A DNA stretch of 64,000 bases from Haloarcula halobia (GTDB taxonomy: Archaea; Halobacteriota; Halobacteria; Halobacteriales; Haloarculaceae): contig NZ_CP119787.1 of assembly GCF_029338255.1 (NCBI RefSeq), positions 2,170,001 to 2,234,000 of the forward strand. The letters are read 5' to 3'. Positions 26,163 through 34,532 of this stretch are shown here, piece by piece. The first letter of the stretch is position 1. Each line of letters starts with the position of its first letter. The notes beneath the pieces are model-generated. The model was not told where the DNA came from. It was given only the letters and a program-made list of their open reading frames with translations, and searched no databases. Made by a program: the position numbers and the translations under genes.

Positions 26163-26507
26163 AAATGAGGTATGCGGTGTTTGATAGATAAAATATTGGG
26201 ACACATCTGGTACTGATTCGTCATCCGAGTATCCCCGGTCCTCCCTGCGAATTCACACTTACAGAACCACTACTGTCTACAACGCACGCCAATTGAGTGG
26301 GTAGATCGCTACTCTCCGTCTGAAACCCGGACTAACGACCTGTTTCGCAAGTCGGCATCGGTTAAATTAGCTAGTATCGTTGTATTGTCATTGGGACTGT
26401 TAATGCCGTACTCAGACAAATATATTAACCAACAAATACTCTCTCTATCGACGTACGTTCGATCGGAATCGAAAACACTGTGTGATCTAACGTGATCAAT
26501 ACGGACG
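26163..26507. other. AT-rich intergenic region of about 345 bp
   Basis: It carries the promoter of the minus-strand membrane gene (near 26190). On the plus side there is an AT-rich run, ACAAATATATTAACC, about 75-90 nt ahead of the UspA start. If this is the UspA promoter, that gene has a leader of roughly 50 nt. No gene is seen. Confidence 0.45.
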
Positions 26508-26942
26508 ATGTATAGCAATATTCTCGTCCCGACGGACGGCAGCGATTTCGTTGATACGGTGTTGGAACATACAATCGACATCGCCGACGGTCGAGACGTC
26601 ACCGTCCACGCCTTGTACGTCGTCGACGATCGCGCATTCCTGTCGATGAACGATGAAATGCAGGAGGAGGTTCTGGAGAATTTGAAGGCCGAGGGAGAAG
26701 AAGCCACGTCGGTCGTCAAAGAGACGCTAAAGAAGGAGGGAATCGACGTCTCAATGGCAGTGTTGCGAGGGAAACCAGCAGACGTCATCGTGTCATACGT
26801 TACTGACGCCGATATCGACCTGGTCACGATGGGGACACAAGCGGATGAGTACGAAAAGAACATGCTCGGTAGTACGGCACAAAAAGTCGTTCAGAGGTCG
26901 CCCGTGCCGGTATTAACTGTTGGCGTTTCCAAGTCGGAATAG
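26508..26942 (+). CDS. Universal stress protein (UspA)
   Basis: A 144-residue single UspA domain: MYSNILVPTDGSDFVDTVL at the start and GTQADEYEKNMLGSTAQKVV...PVPVLTV at the end. The second segment is the G-x2-G-x9-G-(S/T) type nucleotide loop, with the first glycine spacing changed. ATP-binding Usp proteins act as stress-linked dimers in the cytoplasm. Its lysine content is higher than that of its neighbours. A second UspA gene is at 63098. Confidence 0.9.
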   Translation: MYSNILVPTDGSDFVDTVLEHTIDIADGRDVTVHALYVVDDRAFLSMNDEMQEEVLENLKAEGEEATSVVKETLKKEGIDVSMAVLRGKPADVIVSYVTDADIDLVTMGTQADEYEKNMLGSTAQKVVQRSPVPVLTVGVSKSE

Positions 26943-27216
26943 GGGAGTTATACGGATTACCAGTAGAGCCCATACGTGCGTTCTCGGAGCATCTGTCACG
27001 TCGGTGTGTTCTCCGAGGAGACCATCGTCATTGAGAGTCTGACGGAGTTCCGAGAGGAAGCGTGCCTCGTCAAGATCGACGCTGACCGGTACACGCTCTT
27101 CCCGCGTATCGACGGCGAAGTCGAGAACGCCACGAACTGGACCGTCGCCACCGTCTGGACGACGTCGTCTGGTGCATCCTCGTCGATGATGTGATTCACG
27201 ACTGAAAGGAGTGGAA

Positions 27217-27396
27217 TGGGGTCGGAGGGATTTGAACCCCCGATCGGCTGATATCTCCGTCCTGTGCCTCGGAACTCCAGAGGGTCATCGTCGCGAACCG
27301 GTGATCAGCCGGCCGCTCAGTATATCAGCCCTAGAGTCTCGTCCCAGGCACGTGGCCTCTGGAGTCAGCCGCCTTCCCGGACTAGGCCACGACCCC
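27217..27396 (-). tRNA. tRNA-Trp (CCA) with a 106-nt intron
   Basis: Acceptor GGGGTCG (27390-27396) pairs with CGACCCC next to discriminator A at 27217. The D arm, a T arm with GGTTCAAAT and a 5-nt variable loop are present. The anticodon loop is C-T-CCA-G-A with a GCTGA/TCAGC stem. Exon 1 is 27359-27396 and exon 2 is 27217-27252, so the mature tRNA is 74 nt without CCA. The intron sits between positions 37 and 38, the canonical place for haloarchaeal tRNA-Trp, and is removed by the archaeal splicing endonuclease. CCA is not encoded. Confidence 0.95.
27253..27358 (-). ncRNA. Intron-encoded box C/D guide for Cm34 and Um39 of tRNA-Trp
   Basis: The intron contains two antisense elements. GGCTGATAT (at 27321-27330) ends just before a CTGA box (27317-27320) and pairs with ATATCAGCC across the intron-exon 2 border; its fifth base from the box faces U39. 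CTCTGGAGT (27273-27282) ends before CCGA (27269-27272, a variant box D) and pairs with the anticodon loop; its fifth base faces C34. A GATGA box C'-like element is at 27285-27289. This is the arrangement known from Haloferax pre-tRNA-Trp, in which the intron guides methylation of its own precursor. Confidence 0.88.
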
Positions 27397-27450
27397 GCAC
27401 TCCTGCCTTACCCCAGTTGCATTAAAGGGATTTCGATTGGACGACGACGG

Positions 27451-27678
27451 TCACTCGCGGTCGGTCTCGGCCCAGTCGCACTCCTGGCACTTGTAGCCAG
27501 TGACGAACTCGAGCGCAGAGGGCATGTAGCCCACGGAGAGGACGTTCTCGCCGCACTCGGGACACGCCCGGTCGGCGTCTTCGATCGGTTCAGCGTCCAT
27601 CACGCTCTCGCCCTCGATGAGTTCGGCGAGGCTCTGGGGGGTCTGCATCCGCCCCTGGACGACGCGGTTGTCTGCCAT
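27451..27678 (-). CDS. DUF5795 zinc-binding protein
   Basis: A 75-residue protein, MADNRVVQGRMQTPQSLAEL..., with two knuckles, CPEC (followed by GENVLSVGY) and CQEC, giving a four-cysteine zinc site. This is the haloarchaeal DUF5795 family. It lies 40 nt downstream of the DUF5794 gene on the same strand; the pair is typical of haloarchaeal genomes and is probably an operon. Function unknown. Confidence 0.85.
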   Translation of the reverse strand: MADNRVVQGRMQTPQSLAELIEGESVMDAEPIEDADRACPECGENVLSVGYMPSALEFVTGYKCQECDWAETDRE

Positions 27679-27718
27679 ACCGGACACCGGAGCGGGACCG
27701 GCCTAAATGTTCCCGTTC

Positions 27719-28606
27719 TCAGAGCCAGGGCGCGCGTTCCTCGTCGGGGTCGTAGTCGACCGCGGCACCTGCATCGGTCCCCTCGCTGCCGGCGACGCCC
27801 TGGGAGGCTCCGCCGTCGGCGAAGGCGGCGGTGAGGTCGACGTGGTCCGGTCGGTACTCCGTGTGGCGCTCGCGGACCTCCTGTGGGTCGAACGAGAGCA
27901 GCGCAGTCACGGCGAGCACCGCCAGGGCGACGGGCGCGGTCGTCGGCATCACGCCGAGCACCGACAGTGCCAGGACGCCCAGGGCGACGGCGCTCCCGAA
28001 GCGGAACCGGTCGATGTCGACGGCGTTGCGGAGCCACGGGCTCGTGAGTGCGACAGCGAGGGCGAACCCGACGCCGATGCCGGCGGTGGCGGCCGCGCGA
28101 GCCATCAGCTCCGTGTTGGCATCGACCACGAGTCGCGCGCCCGCCGGATCGACGCTCGCGAGCAGACCGAGGCCGACGATGACGGCCGGCCGGGGCAGAT
28201 ACTCGCCGACGCGGGCGCTCGCGGTCTGGGCTGCGACGGCCAGGATGACGATGCCGGCGAACCGCTCGAACGTCGCGAGATCGACGACGGCGGCGAGGGT
28301 CGGGGCCAGGGCGGCCTCGAGGACCGCGAGCGGGAGCAACACGGCGCCGATGAGGAGCACGACTCTCGCTTGCTCGCGTGGCGTGCCGTCGAGTTCCGCG
28401 AGGACGACGGCGACCATCGCGGACCCGCCGAAGACGAGCAGGCCCACCTCGAGCATGCCAGTGGCCGTCGAGAGCGCGCCAGCGAGGACGAGCGCCGGGA
28501 AGATGCCGTCGACCAGTGGGAGGCCCATGACGGTGGCGAGGAGTCGCCCGCCACGACCGACCTGCCGCTCGACGTCGAGTGCGACCGGGTGTCTGGAGCT
28601 ACTCAT
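27719..28606 (-). CDS. DUF5794 membrane protein
   Basis: A 295-residue integral membrane protein with about seven hydrophobic helices rich in alanine, valine and leucine. It starts MSSSRHPVALDVERQVGRGG and ends in an acidic cytoplasmic tail (YDPDEERAPWL). A conserved-looking ALVLAGALSTATGMLEVGLLVF region sits near the N-terminus. The family is haloarchaeal and uncharacterised. It is paired with DUF5795 downstream. Confidence 0.85.
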   Translation of the reverse strand: MSSSRHPVALDVERQVGRGGRLLATVMGLPLVDGIFPALVLAGALSTATGMLEVGLLVFGGSAMVAVVLAELDGTPREQARVVLLIGAVLLPLAVLEAALAPTLAAVVDLATFERFAGIVILAVAAQTASARVGEYLPRPAVIVGLGLLASVDPAGARLVVDANTELMARAAATAGIGVGFALAVALTSPWLRNAVDIDRFRFGSAVALGVLALSVLGVMPTTAPVALAVLAVTALLSFDPQEVRERHTEYRPDHVDLTAAFADGGASQGVAGSEGTDAGAAVDYDPDEERAPWL

Positions 28607-28989
28607 CGAGTCCTACGGCCGGGGATACCCCAACTCCCGTCGGGCGGCTACGGCACTGGACTGGCTCGATGAGGGGGACAGCCAGTTGCCTTTCCCGAAG
28701 CCCACCGAAAATGTCGTGACGGTCTCCGGAGAGAGCGTCTGTGGTCGGGCAGTGCCCGCGCGGGTGGGTTCGGTCGAATGCATATCTGTAACTAACGTTG
28801 ATATTAGTATAAGCGTTGTGTGATATTCGGCCGCATACACCACGAGAGTTCCACGGTAACCGTACACAAGTGAACGTGTGTCCCACCAGCGGCTCGAAAT
28901 CTGGACGGGGGGTGCGTGTGAGTGTGTGACCGTCCGCCAGTCCCGGTTACTCTCGCAACGTTTTTTACCGGCGATACTGGACGGTTTAC
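28607..28989. other. Intergenic region of about 380 bp upstream of guaB
   Basis: No gene. It contains an AT-rich block (ACTAACGTTGATATTAGTAT, 28792-28811) with an imperfect AACGTT...AGCGTT inverted feel, and the guaB TATA-like TTTTTTACC at 28961-28969, 21-29 nt before the ATG. The AT block is far from either start and could be an upstream regulatory site. Confidence 0.4.
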
Positions 28990-30474
28990 ATGGCGAACGA
29001 TTCCGAGCCCTTTTCGGAGAAACTCCGCGTTCCGGAGGCGCTGACCTTCGACGACGTACTGCTTCGACCGAAGGAGTCCCGCGTCGAACCCGACGAGGCC
29101 GATACGACGACGCGAGTGACCAAATCGGTCAAACTCCAGAAGCCGGTCCTCACCGCCGCGATGGACACCGTCACCGAGGGCGACATGGCCATCGCGATGG
29201 CCCGGCAGGGCGGCCTGGGTGTGCTCCACCGCAACATGGACGTCCCGGAGATGGTCGCCGAGATAGAGCGCGTCAAGCGCGCCGACGAACTCATCATCCG
29301 CAACGTCGTCACCGCACGGCCCGACCAGACCGTCCGCGAGGTCGACGAGATGATGGAGCGGGAGGGCGTCTCCGGAGCCCCGGTCGTCGACGAGGCGACC
29401 GACGAGGTGCTGGGCATCATCTCCGGGACGGACATCCGCCCGTACCTCGAGGTCGGCGAGGACGACGCCGTCAGCGACGCGATGACCGACGAGGTCGTCA
29501 CCGCACCCGAAGACGTCAGCCCGCGCGAGGCACTCGAGCTCATGTACGACCACAAGATCGAACGCGTCCCCATCGTGGACGACGAGAATCGGCTCGTCGG
29601 TCTCGTGACGATGCAGGGGATCCTCCAGCGCCGCGAGTACGACGAGGCGGCCCGCGCCGAGGACGGCAGTCTTCGCTGTGGCGCGGCCGTCGGCCCGTTC
29701 GAGGTAGACCGTGCCCAGGCCGCCGACGAAGCCGGCGTCGACATCCTCTTTATCGACTGCGCTCACGCGCACAACGCCAACGTCATCGACAGCGCCCGCG
29801 ATATCAAGGCCGAGGTCGACGCCGACGTCGTGGTCGGCAACATCGGCACCCGCGAGGCCGCCGAGGCCGTCGTGGACTTCGCCGACGGCGTGAAGGTCGG
29901 CATCGGCCCGGGCTCTATCTGCACCACCCGCGTGGTCACCGGGGCCGGGATGCCCCAGATCACGGCCGTCGCGCAGGTCGCCGACGTCGCCAGCCAGCAC
30001 GACGTGCCCGTCATCGCCGACGGCGGCATCCGGTACTCCGGTGACGCCATCAAGGCCATCGCCGCCGGCGCCGACGCCGTCATGCTCGGCTCGTACTTCG
30101 CCGGGACCGACGAGGCCCCGGGCCGCGTCATCACGATGAACGGCAAGAAGTACAAGCAGTACCGCGGGATGGGCAGCGTCGGCGCGATGAACGAAGGTGG
30201 CGGCGAGCGCTACCTGAAGGACGACGAGGAAAACGAGGAGTACGTCCCCGAGGGCGTCGAGGCCGCGACGCCGTACAAGGGCTCGCTCGCCTCCGAACTC
30301 CACCAGCTCGTCGGCGGGATGCAGTCCGGCATGGGCTACGTCGGCGCCGAGACCATCCCCGAGTTCAAGGAACGCGCCGAGTTCGTCCGCGTCTCCGCGG
30401 CCGGCCAGCAGGAGAGCCACCCACACGACGTGATGATCACGGACGAAGCGCCCAACTACAGCCCGGACAGCTAA
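28990..30474 (+). CDS. guaB: Inosine-5'-monophosphate dehydrogenase
   Basis: A 494-residue IMPDH, which oxidises IMP to XMP with NAD+ as the committed step of GTP synthesis. The beta/alpha barrel start ([13 protein letters not shown]) is followed by a CBS pair at about residues 95-205. The catalytic loop is [13 protein letters not shown] (the cysteine attacks IMP), the phosphate-binding region is [10 protein letters not shown] and the flap is [10 protein letters not shown]. Full length. A frame of about 540 codons on the opposite strand is a composition artefact. The gene has its own TATA element and no operon partner. Confidence 0.97.
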   Translation: MANDSEPFSEKLRVPEALTFDDVLLRPKESRVEPDEADTTTRVTKSVKLQKPVLTAAMDTVTEGDMAIAMARQGGLGVLHRNMDVPEMVAEIERVKRADELIIRNVVTARPDQTVREVDEMMEREGVSGAPVVDEATDEVLGIISGTDIRPYLEVGEDDAVSDAMTDEVVTAPEDVSPREALELMYDHKIERVPIVDDENRLVGLVTMQGILQRREYDEAARAEDGSLRCGAAVGPFEVDRAQAADEAGVDILFIDCAHAHNANVIDSARDIKAEVDADVVVGNIGTREAAEAVVDFADGVKVGIGPGSICTTRVVTGAGMPQITAVAQVADVASQHDVPVIADGGIRYSGDAIKAIAAGADAVMLGSYFAGTDEAPGRVITMNGKKYKQYRGMGSVGAMNEGGGERYLKDDEENEEYVPEGVEAATPYKGSLASELHQLVGGMQSGMGYVGAETIPEFKERAEFVRVSAAGQQESHPHDVMITDEAPNYSPDS

Positions 30475-30504
30475 CCGCGGGCAGGAATCGCTCGACCCCG
30501 TCGT

Positions 30505-30729
30505 TCAGTCGTAGTACTCCTCGTCGAGGGGCAGCGTCACGTCCGCTTCCTCGACGGCCTCGACTGTCGCCGTCAGCGCGAGCGTCTCGCTACAGCTGGG
30601 ACACGGGACGGCCACGGTTACGTCGAGGGCACCGTCGCGTTCGGCGACGTCGAGCACCGCGGCATCGGCCGGGTAGAGGTACTCGGCCGACAGTTCGTGC
30701 TCGTGGTCGGTGACGTGGTCGAGTTGCAT
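30505..30729 (-). CDS. Small zinc-knuckle haloarchaeal protein
   Basis: A 74-residue acidic protein, MQLDHVTDHEHELSAEYLYPADAAVLDV..., with one CxxC (CPSC) and an acidic end, LPLDEEYYD. A single knuckle suggests a dimeric zinc site or a structural role. The start at 30729 was chosen over the frame extending to 30843, because that part overlaps the divergent GNAT promoter. No known family. Confidence 0.65.
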   Translation of the reverse strand: MQLDHVTDHEHELSAEYLYPADAAVLDVAERDGALDVTVAVPCPSCSETLALTATVEAVEEADVTLPLDEEYYD

Positions 30730-30821
30730 ACACGTGGAGATTCGACACGAACGCTGTTGACAGTTACGGGCGTTCTCGGGTGCTGGGCCCGCCCCCCTAA
30801 CGCAAGATACAGTGTCCCGGT

Positions 30822-31271
30822 GTGCGAAGTGAGCGCGTGTCATCCTACGTCCTCCACAGCGGTCCCGACGATGAACTCGGCGACCGGGCCCGAGCGGTCC
30901 GCCGGACGGTGTTCATCGAAGAGCAGGGCGTCCCCGAGCGCATCGAGATGGACGACAAGGACGAGGCTGCCAGGCACTTCCTCGTCACCGACGACGGCGA
31001 CCCGGTCGCGACGGCGCGGACCCGGTTCGTCGACGAGACGACGGTGAAGGTCGAACGGGTCGCGGTCCTCGACGCCTACCGTGGCGAGGGGCTGGGCGAG
31101 CGGGTGATGGACGCCGCCGAACAGGACGCGAGAGAGCGCGGCGCGAGGTCGGCACTGGTCCACGCCCAGCGCCGCGTCGAGGAGTTCTACACCGACCTGG
31201 GCTACGAGACAGTCGGCGAGGAGTTCGAGGAGGCCGGCATCCCGCACGTCGAGATGGGTAAGTCCCTGTAG
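30822..31271 (+). CDS. GNAT family N-acetyltransferase
   Basis: About 149 residues from the GTG at 30822; a second GTG at 30837, giving SSYVLHSG, is equally likely. The GNAT core is clear: VRRTVFIEEQGVPERIE, VATARTRFVD, then motif A VERVAVLDAYRGEGLGERVMDAA, which binds acetyl-CoA, and the end AQRRVEEFYTDLGYETVGEEF. The 'FIEEQGVP' start and the 'GIPHVEM' end match ElaA-like acetyltransferases. Substrate unknown. Confidence 0.88.
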   Translation: MRSERVSSYVLHSGPDDELGDRARAVRRTVFIEEQGVPERIEMDDKDEAARHFLVTDDGDPVATARTRFVDETTVKVERVAVLDAYRGEGLGERVMDAAEQDARERGARSALVHAQRRVEEFYTDLGYETVGEEFEEAGIPHVEMGKSL

Positions 31272-31289
31272 GCTGGGTTCCAGCGGCGG

Positions 31290-31529
31290 TCAGTTGCGGC
31301 CGATGGCGACGTACAGGATGATGACCAGCAGGCCCGGCAGCAGACCGAGGAAGAAGCCAAAGCCTGTCGCGATAGCCCAGATGACGGCGTTGTCGTTGCC
31401 GCGCTTCGACGCGTCGGAGTACACCCAGTAGCTCGCGCCGACCAGTATCGCGAGGCCGACGAGAAAGATGAACAAGACGATGAACAGCTCGATGGCACCG
31501 GGTATCTGCAGCAGTGGGAGGGGCGGCAT
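31290..31529 (-). CDS. Small two-helix membrane protein
   Basis: A 79-residue protein: one helix at residues 12-35 (AIELFIVLFIFLVGLAILVG), a YWVYSDASKRGNDN loop, then a second helix (FGFFLGLLPGLLVIILYVAIG). The WVYSDASKRG loop is a common haloarchaeal motif in small membrane proteins. Function unknown. Confidence 0.75.
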   Translation of the reverse strand: MPPLPLLQIPGAIELFIVLFIFLVGLAILVGASYWVYSDASKRGNDNAVIWAIATGFGFFLGLLPGLLVIILYVAIGRN

Positions 31530-31874
31530 GGTCGAGGGGTCTCCCGGGTCAGATATATACCTTCTGTCTGATAGGACACGGAGCGCAGTCCAGAGAGGAA
31601 GTCGCTCGCCACTCAGGTCACTGTACGGTCGAGAGAAGCCGCGCCGAGAAAGCGGACGGGGGAAATGAGAACCCGACTGCGAGGCTCCACCAGTCGTCTC
31701 GCGTGGTTCGCCCCTCCGTAGCCACGTCGCTCCTCATGAATGGTTCGCAAGGGAACGGGCCGGACGGGAGTTGAACCGGCGGCAGACGGTCGCTCGCTAC
31801 ACTCCCGCTGCGACTGCCGGGGTTCAAATCCTTCGTAGACGCGTCGCTCCTCACGAAAGGTTCGGAGCAGAAGA
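31530..31874. other. Gap of about 345 bp with tRNA-derived fragments
   Basis: No protein gene is credible here; the longest minus frame is serine- and arginine-rich and runs over the tRNA fragments. It contains the partial tRNA described at 31755-31790 and a duplicated CGTCGCTCCTCA motif at 31724 and 31842. Confidence 0.5.
31755..31790 (-). repeat. Partial copy of a tRNA 3' end
   Basis: The minus strand reads CCGGTTCAACTCCCGTCCGG followed by CCCG, i.e. a T loop plus acceptor strand matching the 3' end of the adjacent tRNA-Lys (GGTTCAAATCCCTTCCGGCC) at most positions. No matching 5' half folds with it. Flanking DNA is also repeated (CGTCGCTCCTCA-TGAATGGTTCG versus CACGAAAGGTTCG). It is a remnant of a tRNA duplication or an attachment-site copy. 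Confidence 0.55.
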
Positions 31875-31948
31875 CGGGCCGGAAGGGATTTGAACCCTCG
31901 ACCGACGGCTTAAGAGGCCGTCGCTCTGCCAGACTGAGCTACCGGCCC
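31875..31948 (-). tRNA. tRNA-Lys (CTT)
   Basis: A 74-nt tRNA. Acceptor GGGCCGG (31942-31948) pairs with CCGGCCC, with discriminator G at 31875. The D arm contains AGCTCAGTCTGGCAGAGC. The anticodon stem ACGGC/GCCGT encloses CTCTTAA with anticodon CTT, and the T arm is GAGGGTTCAAATCCCTT. All arms pair well and there is no intron. Confidence 0.95.
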
Positions 31949-32110
31949 AGCAACTCATCGTTACGGAGGGGGTTGTAAATACGTTTCCTTTCGAACCCGC
32001 AGCGGCCGGTGGAATCCGGTGACGGCGGGCGTGGTCTATCCGTTCTCGGTCGGGGACGGGTCACCGTTCCAGACCGTTGTCGCGTGTGCTGTCTCCGGAC
32101 TGATACGGTG

Positions 32111-32119
32111 TAATATAAG
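32111..32119 (+). promoter_or_regulatory. TATA box for the RCK-DHH gene
   Basis: TAATATAAG lies 26-34 nt before the ATG at 32145, fitting a leaderless transcript and favouring that start over ATGs at 32169 and 32178. Confidence 0.65.
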
Positions 32120-32144
32120 TGCGTCCGTCCGTACGTGACAGTCA

Positions 32145-33602
32145 ATGAGTGCAGCCAGCGGCATCACGATGGCCTCGATGTCTACCTACGCCATCCTCGG
32201 GTGTGGGAGCGTCGGCCACGCCGTGGCGGAGGAGCTCGTCGAGGAAGGCAAGGACGTCCTCATCCTCGACGCCGACGAGGGCCGCGTCGAGGCCCTGCGG
32301 GACCAGGACCTGAACGCACAGCAGGCGGATATCGCCGAGGAGCACATCGTCGAGACGGTCAGCGACCGCGACGTCGTGCTCATCATGTCGCCGGACGTCG
32401 AGGCAAACGCCGAGGCCGTACTGAACATCCGCGAGGCCGGCGGCGACCAGTTCATCGTCGCCCGGGCGGACGACCCCGTCTCGGCCGACGAATTGGCCGA
32501 CCTGGGTGCCGACGTCGTCATCAACCCCTCGGCGGTCATCGCCGACTCGGCCCTGCGAGCACTGGAGACGGGCGAACTCGAATACAAGGCGACCCAGCTG
32601 GGCGACGTCATCGACGGCACGGAAGAACGGATGGCGATTCTCGTCCAGCGCTCGCCCGACCCGGACTCCATCGCGTCCGCGGCGGCGCTCAGGGCCATCG
32701 CCCGGAGCCGTGACGTCGAGGCCGACATCGTCTACGAGGGGGAGATCGGCCGCCAGGAGAACCGCGCGTTCGTCAACCTGCTGGGCATCGAACTCGCTGC
32801 GCGGGAAGACGTGGACCTGAGCGAGTACGACACCTTCGCGCTCGTCGACGTCGCGAAGGGCGGCGAACCGAGCATCGAGGACATCGACATCATCATCGAC
32901 CACTACGAGCACGAGGACGACCACGACGCGACGTTCTCGGACATCCGGCCGAACGTCTCGGCGACGTCGACCATCCTCACGAAGTACATCCAGGAACTGG
33001 ACCTGAACCTGAACGAGACGGTTGCGACGGCACTGCTCTACGGGATTCGCGCGGAGACGCTCGATTTCAAACGCGACACGACCCCCGCGGACCTGACCGC
33101 GGCGGCGTACCTCTACCCGTTTGCCGACCACGATACCCTAGAACAGGTCGAGTCGCCCTCGATGAGCCCCGAGACGCTCGACGTGCTGGCAGAGGCCATC
33201 CGGAACCGGGAGGTCCAGGGCAGTCACCTCGTCTCGAACGCGGGGTTCATCCGCGACCGGGACGCCCTCTCGCAGGCGGCCCAGCACCTCCTCAACCTGG
33301 AGGGCATCACGACGACGGCGGTGTTTGCCATCGCCGACGACACCATCTACCTGGCCGCGCGCTCGAAGGACATCCGCATGAACATCGGCAAGGTCCTTGG
33401 GGACGCTTTCGGCGAGATGGGCAAGACGGCCGGCCACTCGACGGACGCGAGCGTCGAGATCCCCCTGGGCATCTTCACGGGCCTCGATACGAGCGACGGG
33501 AACCGCGACACGCTGCTGGAGCTGACGGAGTCAGCAGTCAAGCAGAAACTGTTCCAGGCGATGGGCGTCGACAGCTCGAGCGAGAACGGGAACGGCAACT
33601 AG
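32145..33602 (+). CDS. RCK (TrkA-N) - DHH phosphoesterase fusion protein
   Basis: A 485-residue protein. Residues 14-135 form a Rossmann TrkA-N/RCK domain (YAILGCGSVGHAVAEEL, LILDADEGRVEAL, FIVARADD). The rest is a DHH/DHHA1 phosphoesterase. DHH motifs are altered: SPDPDSIASAAALRAI replaces the usual D-H-D entry motif, and the signature reads IIDHYEH rather than DHH. AxxLLYGIRAET and a DHHA1-like end (MNIGKVLGDAFGEMGKTAGHS) are present. Related enzymes degrade c-di-AMP or short oligonucleotides; RCK modules bind NAD(H) or c-di-AMP. A nucleotide-sensing or c-di-AMP-linked role is inference. Confidence 0.85.
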   Translation: MSAASGITMASMSTYAILGCGSVGHAVAEELVEEGKDVLILDADEGRVEALRDQDLNAQQADIAEEHIVETVSDRDVVLIMSPDVEANAEAVLNIREAGGDQFIVARADDPVSADELADLGADVVINPSAVIADSALRALETGELEYKATQLGDVIDGTEERMAILVQRSPDPDSIASAAALRAIARSRDVEADIVYEGEIGRQENRAFVNLLGIELAAREDVDLSEYDTFALVDVAKGGEPSIEDIDIIIDHYEHEDDHDATFSDIRPNVSATSTILTKYIQELDLNLNETVATALLYGIRAETLDFKRDTTPADLTAAAYLYPFADHDTLEQVESPSMSPETLDVLAEAIRNREVQGSHLVSNAGFIRDRDALSQAAQHLLNLEGITTTAVFAIADDTIYLAARSKDIRMNIGKVLGDAFGEMGKTAGHSTDASVEIPLGIFTGLDTSDGNRDTLLELTESAVKQKLFQAMGVDSSSENGNGN

Positions 33603-33898
33603 GCCGGGACTTCCTCTTCTTCGTCGTCGGGGTTGCGCAGGCGCTCGACGATGTCGTTGACGATGATGACGTCGCCGACGGCCTGTACCCACCGGTACGG
33701 GAGGATGATGCCGCGTGCGGTTCGGACCTCCTGGTCGAACAGCTCGGTGTTGACCTGGTGCAGGGCGAGGCCGGTGACTTCCTGGCGGTCCAGGTCGAGG
33801 CGGAGGTCCTCGACTTCGCCGACGAAGACGCCATTGTTCGAGTACACCTCGCGCCCGACGAGTGTCGTTATCTCCTGTGGAACGCTCTCCGGGTCCAT
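33599..33898 (-). CDS. PRC-barrel domain protein
   Basis: A 99-residue PRC-barrel: PQEITTLVGREVYSNNGVFVGEVEDLRLDLDRQEVTGLALHQV is described here in pieces, REVYSNNGVFVGEV and LDLDRQEVTGLAL. It then has an ILPYRWVQAVGDVIIVNDIVE strand pair and an acidic tail. Archaeal PRC-barrel proteins include CdpB-like division factors and RNA-processing homologues. This one's partner is unknown. Its stop overlaps the convergent RCK-DHH gene by 4 bases. Confidence 0.85.
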   Translation of the reverse strand: MDPESVPQEITTLVGREVYSNNGVFVGEVEDLRLDLDRQEVTGLALHQVNTELFDQEVRTARGIILPYRWVQAVGDVIIVNDIVERLRNPDDEEEEVPA

Positions 33899-34027
33899 AG
33901 GATGAGGTCGGACGGACGGGTCTTAAAACTTCTTCGGCGACTAGCACGTTCCGGCGGCCGCCCAGAGAGGCACGTGACAACACGACCCACGGGAGCCTTT
34001 TGAATCGAGAGTCCCTAGCCGGGCGCG

Positions 34028-34462
34028 ATGCCCGTGATCGCAGCGTCCATCGACGTTTCGGCACCGCCGGCGACGGTCTGGGAGGTGCTGACCGACGTCG
34101 AGGCGTACCCTCGGTGGAACACGCTCCTCCGTGTACGCGGGGACCTGACCGAACGGGAGACGGTGACCGCTCGCCTGTCGATACCCGGACTCCCGACCGT
34201 TGCGTTTTCCCCAACGATTCTCTCGGTGGTCCCCGGGACAGAGGTGCGCTGGCGCACGTCGCTGTTCGGCCACGCCGCCGAGCACGCCTTCCTGCTCGAA
34301 CCGCTCGAGGGCGGCGCGGGCACGCGGTTCACCCAGCACGAGCGAATCGACGGCCGGTTCGCCACCCCGGTCGTGAACCGGTTAGAGCGGCGGATGCGGC
34401 GGGGCTTCGAGCAGATGAACGTGGGCCTGCGGCGCAGAGCCCTCGAACTCGTAGAGAAGTAA
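34028..34462 (+). CDS. SRPBCC (START/Bet v1-like) family protein
   Basis: A 144-residue helix-grip protein. The entry VIAASIDVSAPPATVWEVLTDVEAYPRWN is the standard polyketide-cyclase/CoxG-like start. It continues with strands around VTARLSIPGLPTVAFSPTIL and GTEVRWRTSLFG and a long C-terminal helix (VNRLERRMRRGFEQMNVGL). The fold binds a hydrophobic ligand in a central cavity. Ligand unknown. Confidence 0.85.
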   Translation: MPVIAASIDVSAPPATVWEVLTDVEAYPRWNTLLRVRGDLTERETVTARLSIPGLPTVAFSPTILSVVPGTEVRWRTSLFGHAAEHAFLLEPLEGGAGTRFTQHERIDGRFATPVVNRLERRMRRGFEQMNVGLRRRALELVEK

Positions 34463-34532
34463 CTCCCGCGGTCGTGCACCACGGGAGCACAGAGACAGAC
34501 CGGCTAAACCCGTACTGCCCCTCTCTGCTGGT

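Noticed and set aside
26976-27194. 72-codon plus-strand frame between UspA and tRNA-Trp
   Set aside because: The middle (ESLTEFREEACLVKIDADRYTLFP) is protein-like, but there is no promoter, and the opposite strand has an equally long frame. Not enough to call a gene.
27217-27396. Two separate tRNA-like halves
   Set aside because: They are the exons of one tRNA-Trp interrupted by an intron; pairing of acceptor, anticodon and T arms across the intron is complete.
28804-30426. Open frame of about 540 codons antisense to guaB
   Set aside because: It mirrors guaB codon by codon with valine/aspartate/glycine-rich filler and no domain. High GC suppresses stops on the opposite strand.
31618-31854. 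78-codon frame over the tRNA-Lys flank
   Set aside because: It reads through tRNA-derived DNA with serine/arginine-rich filler.
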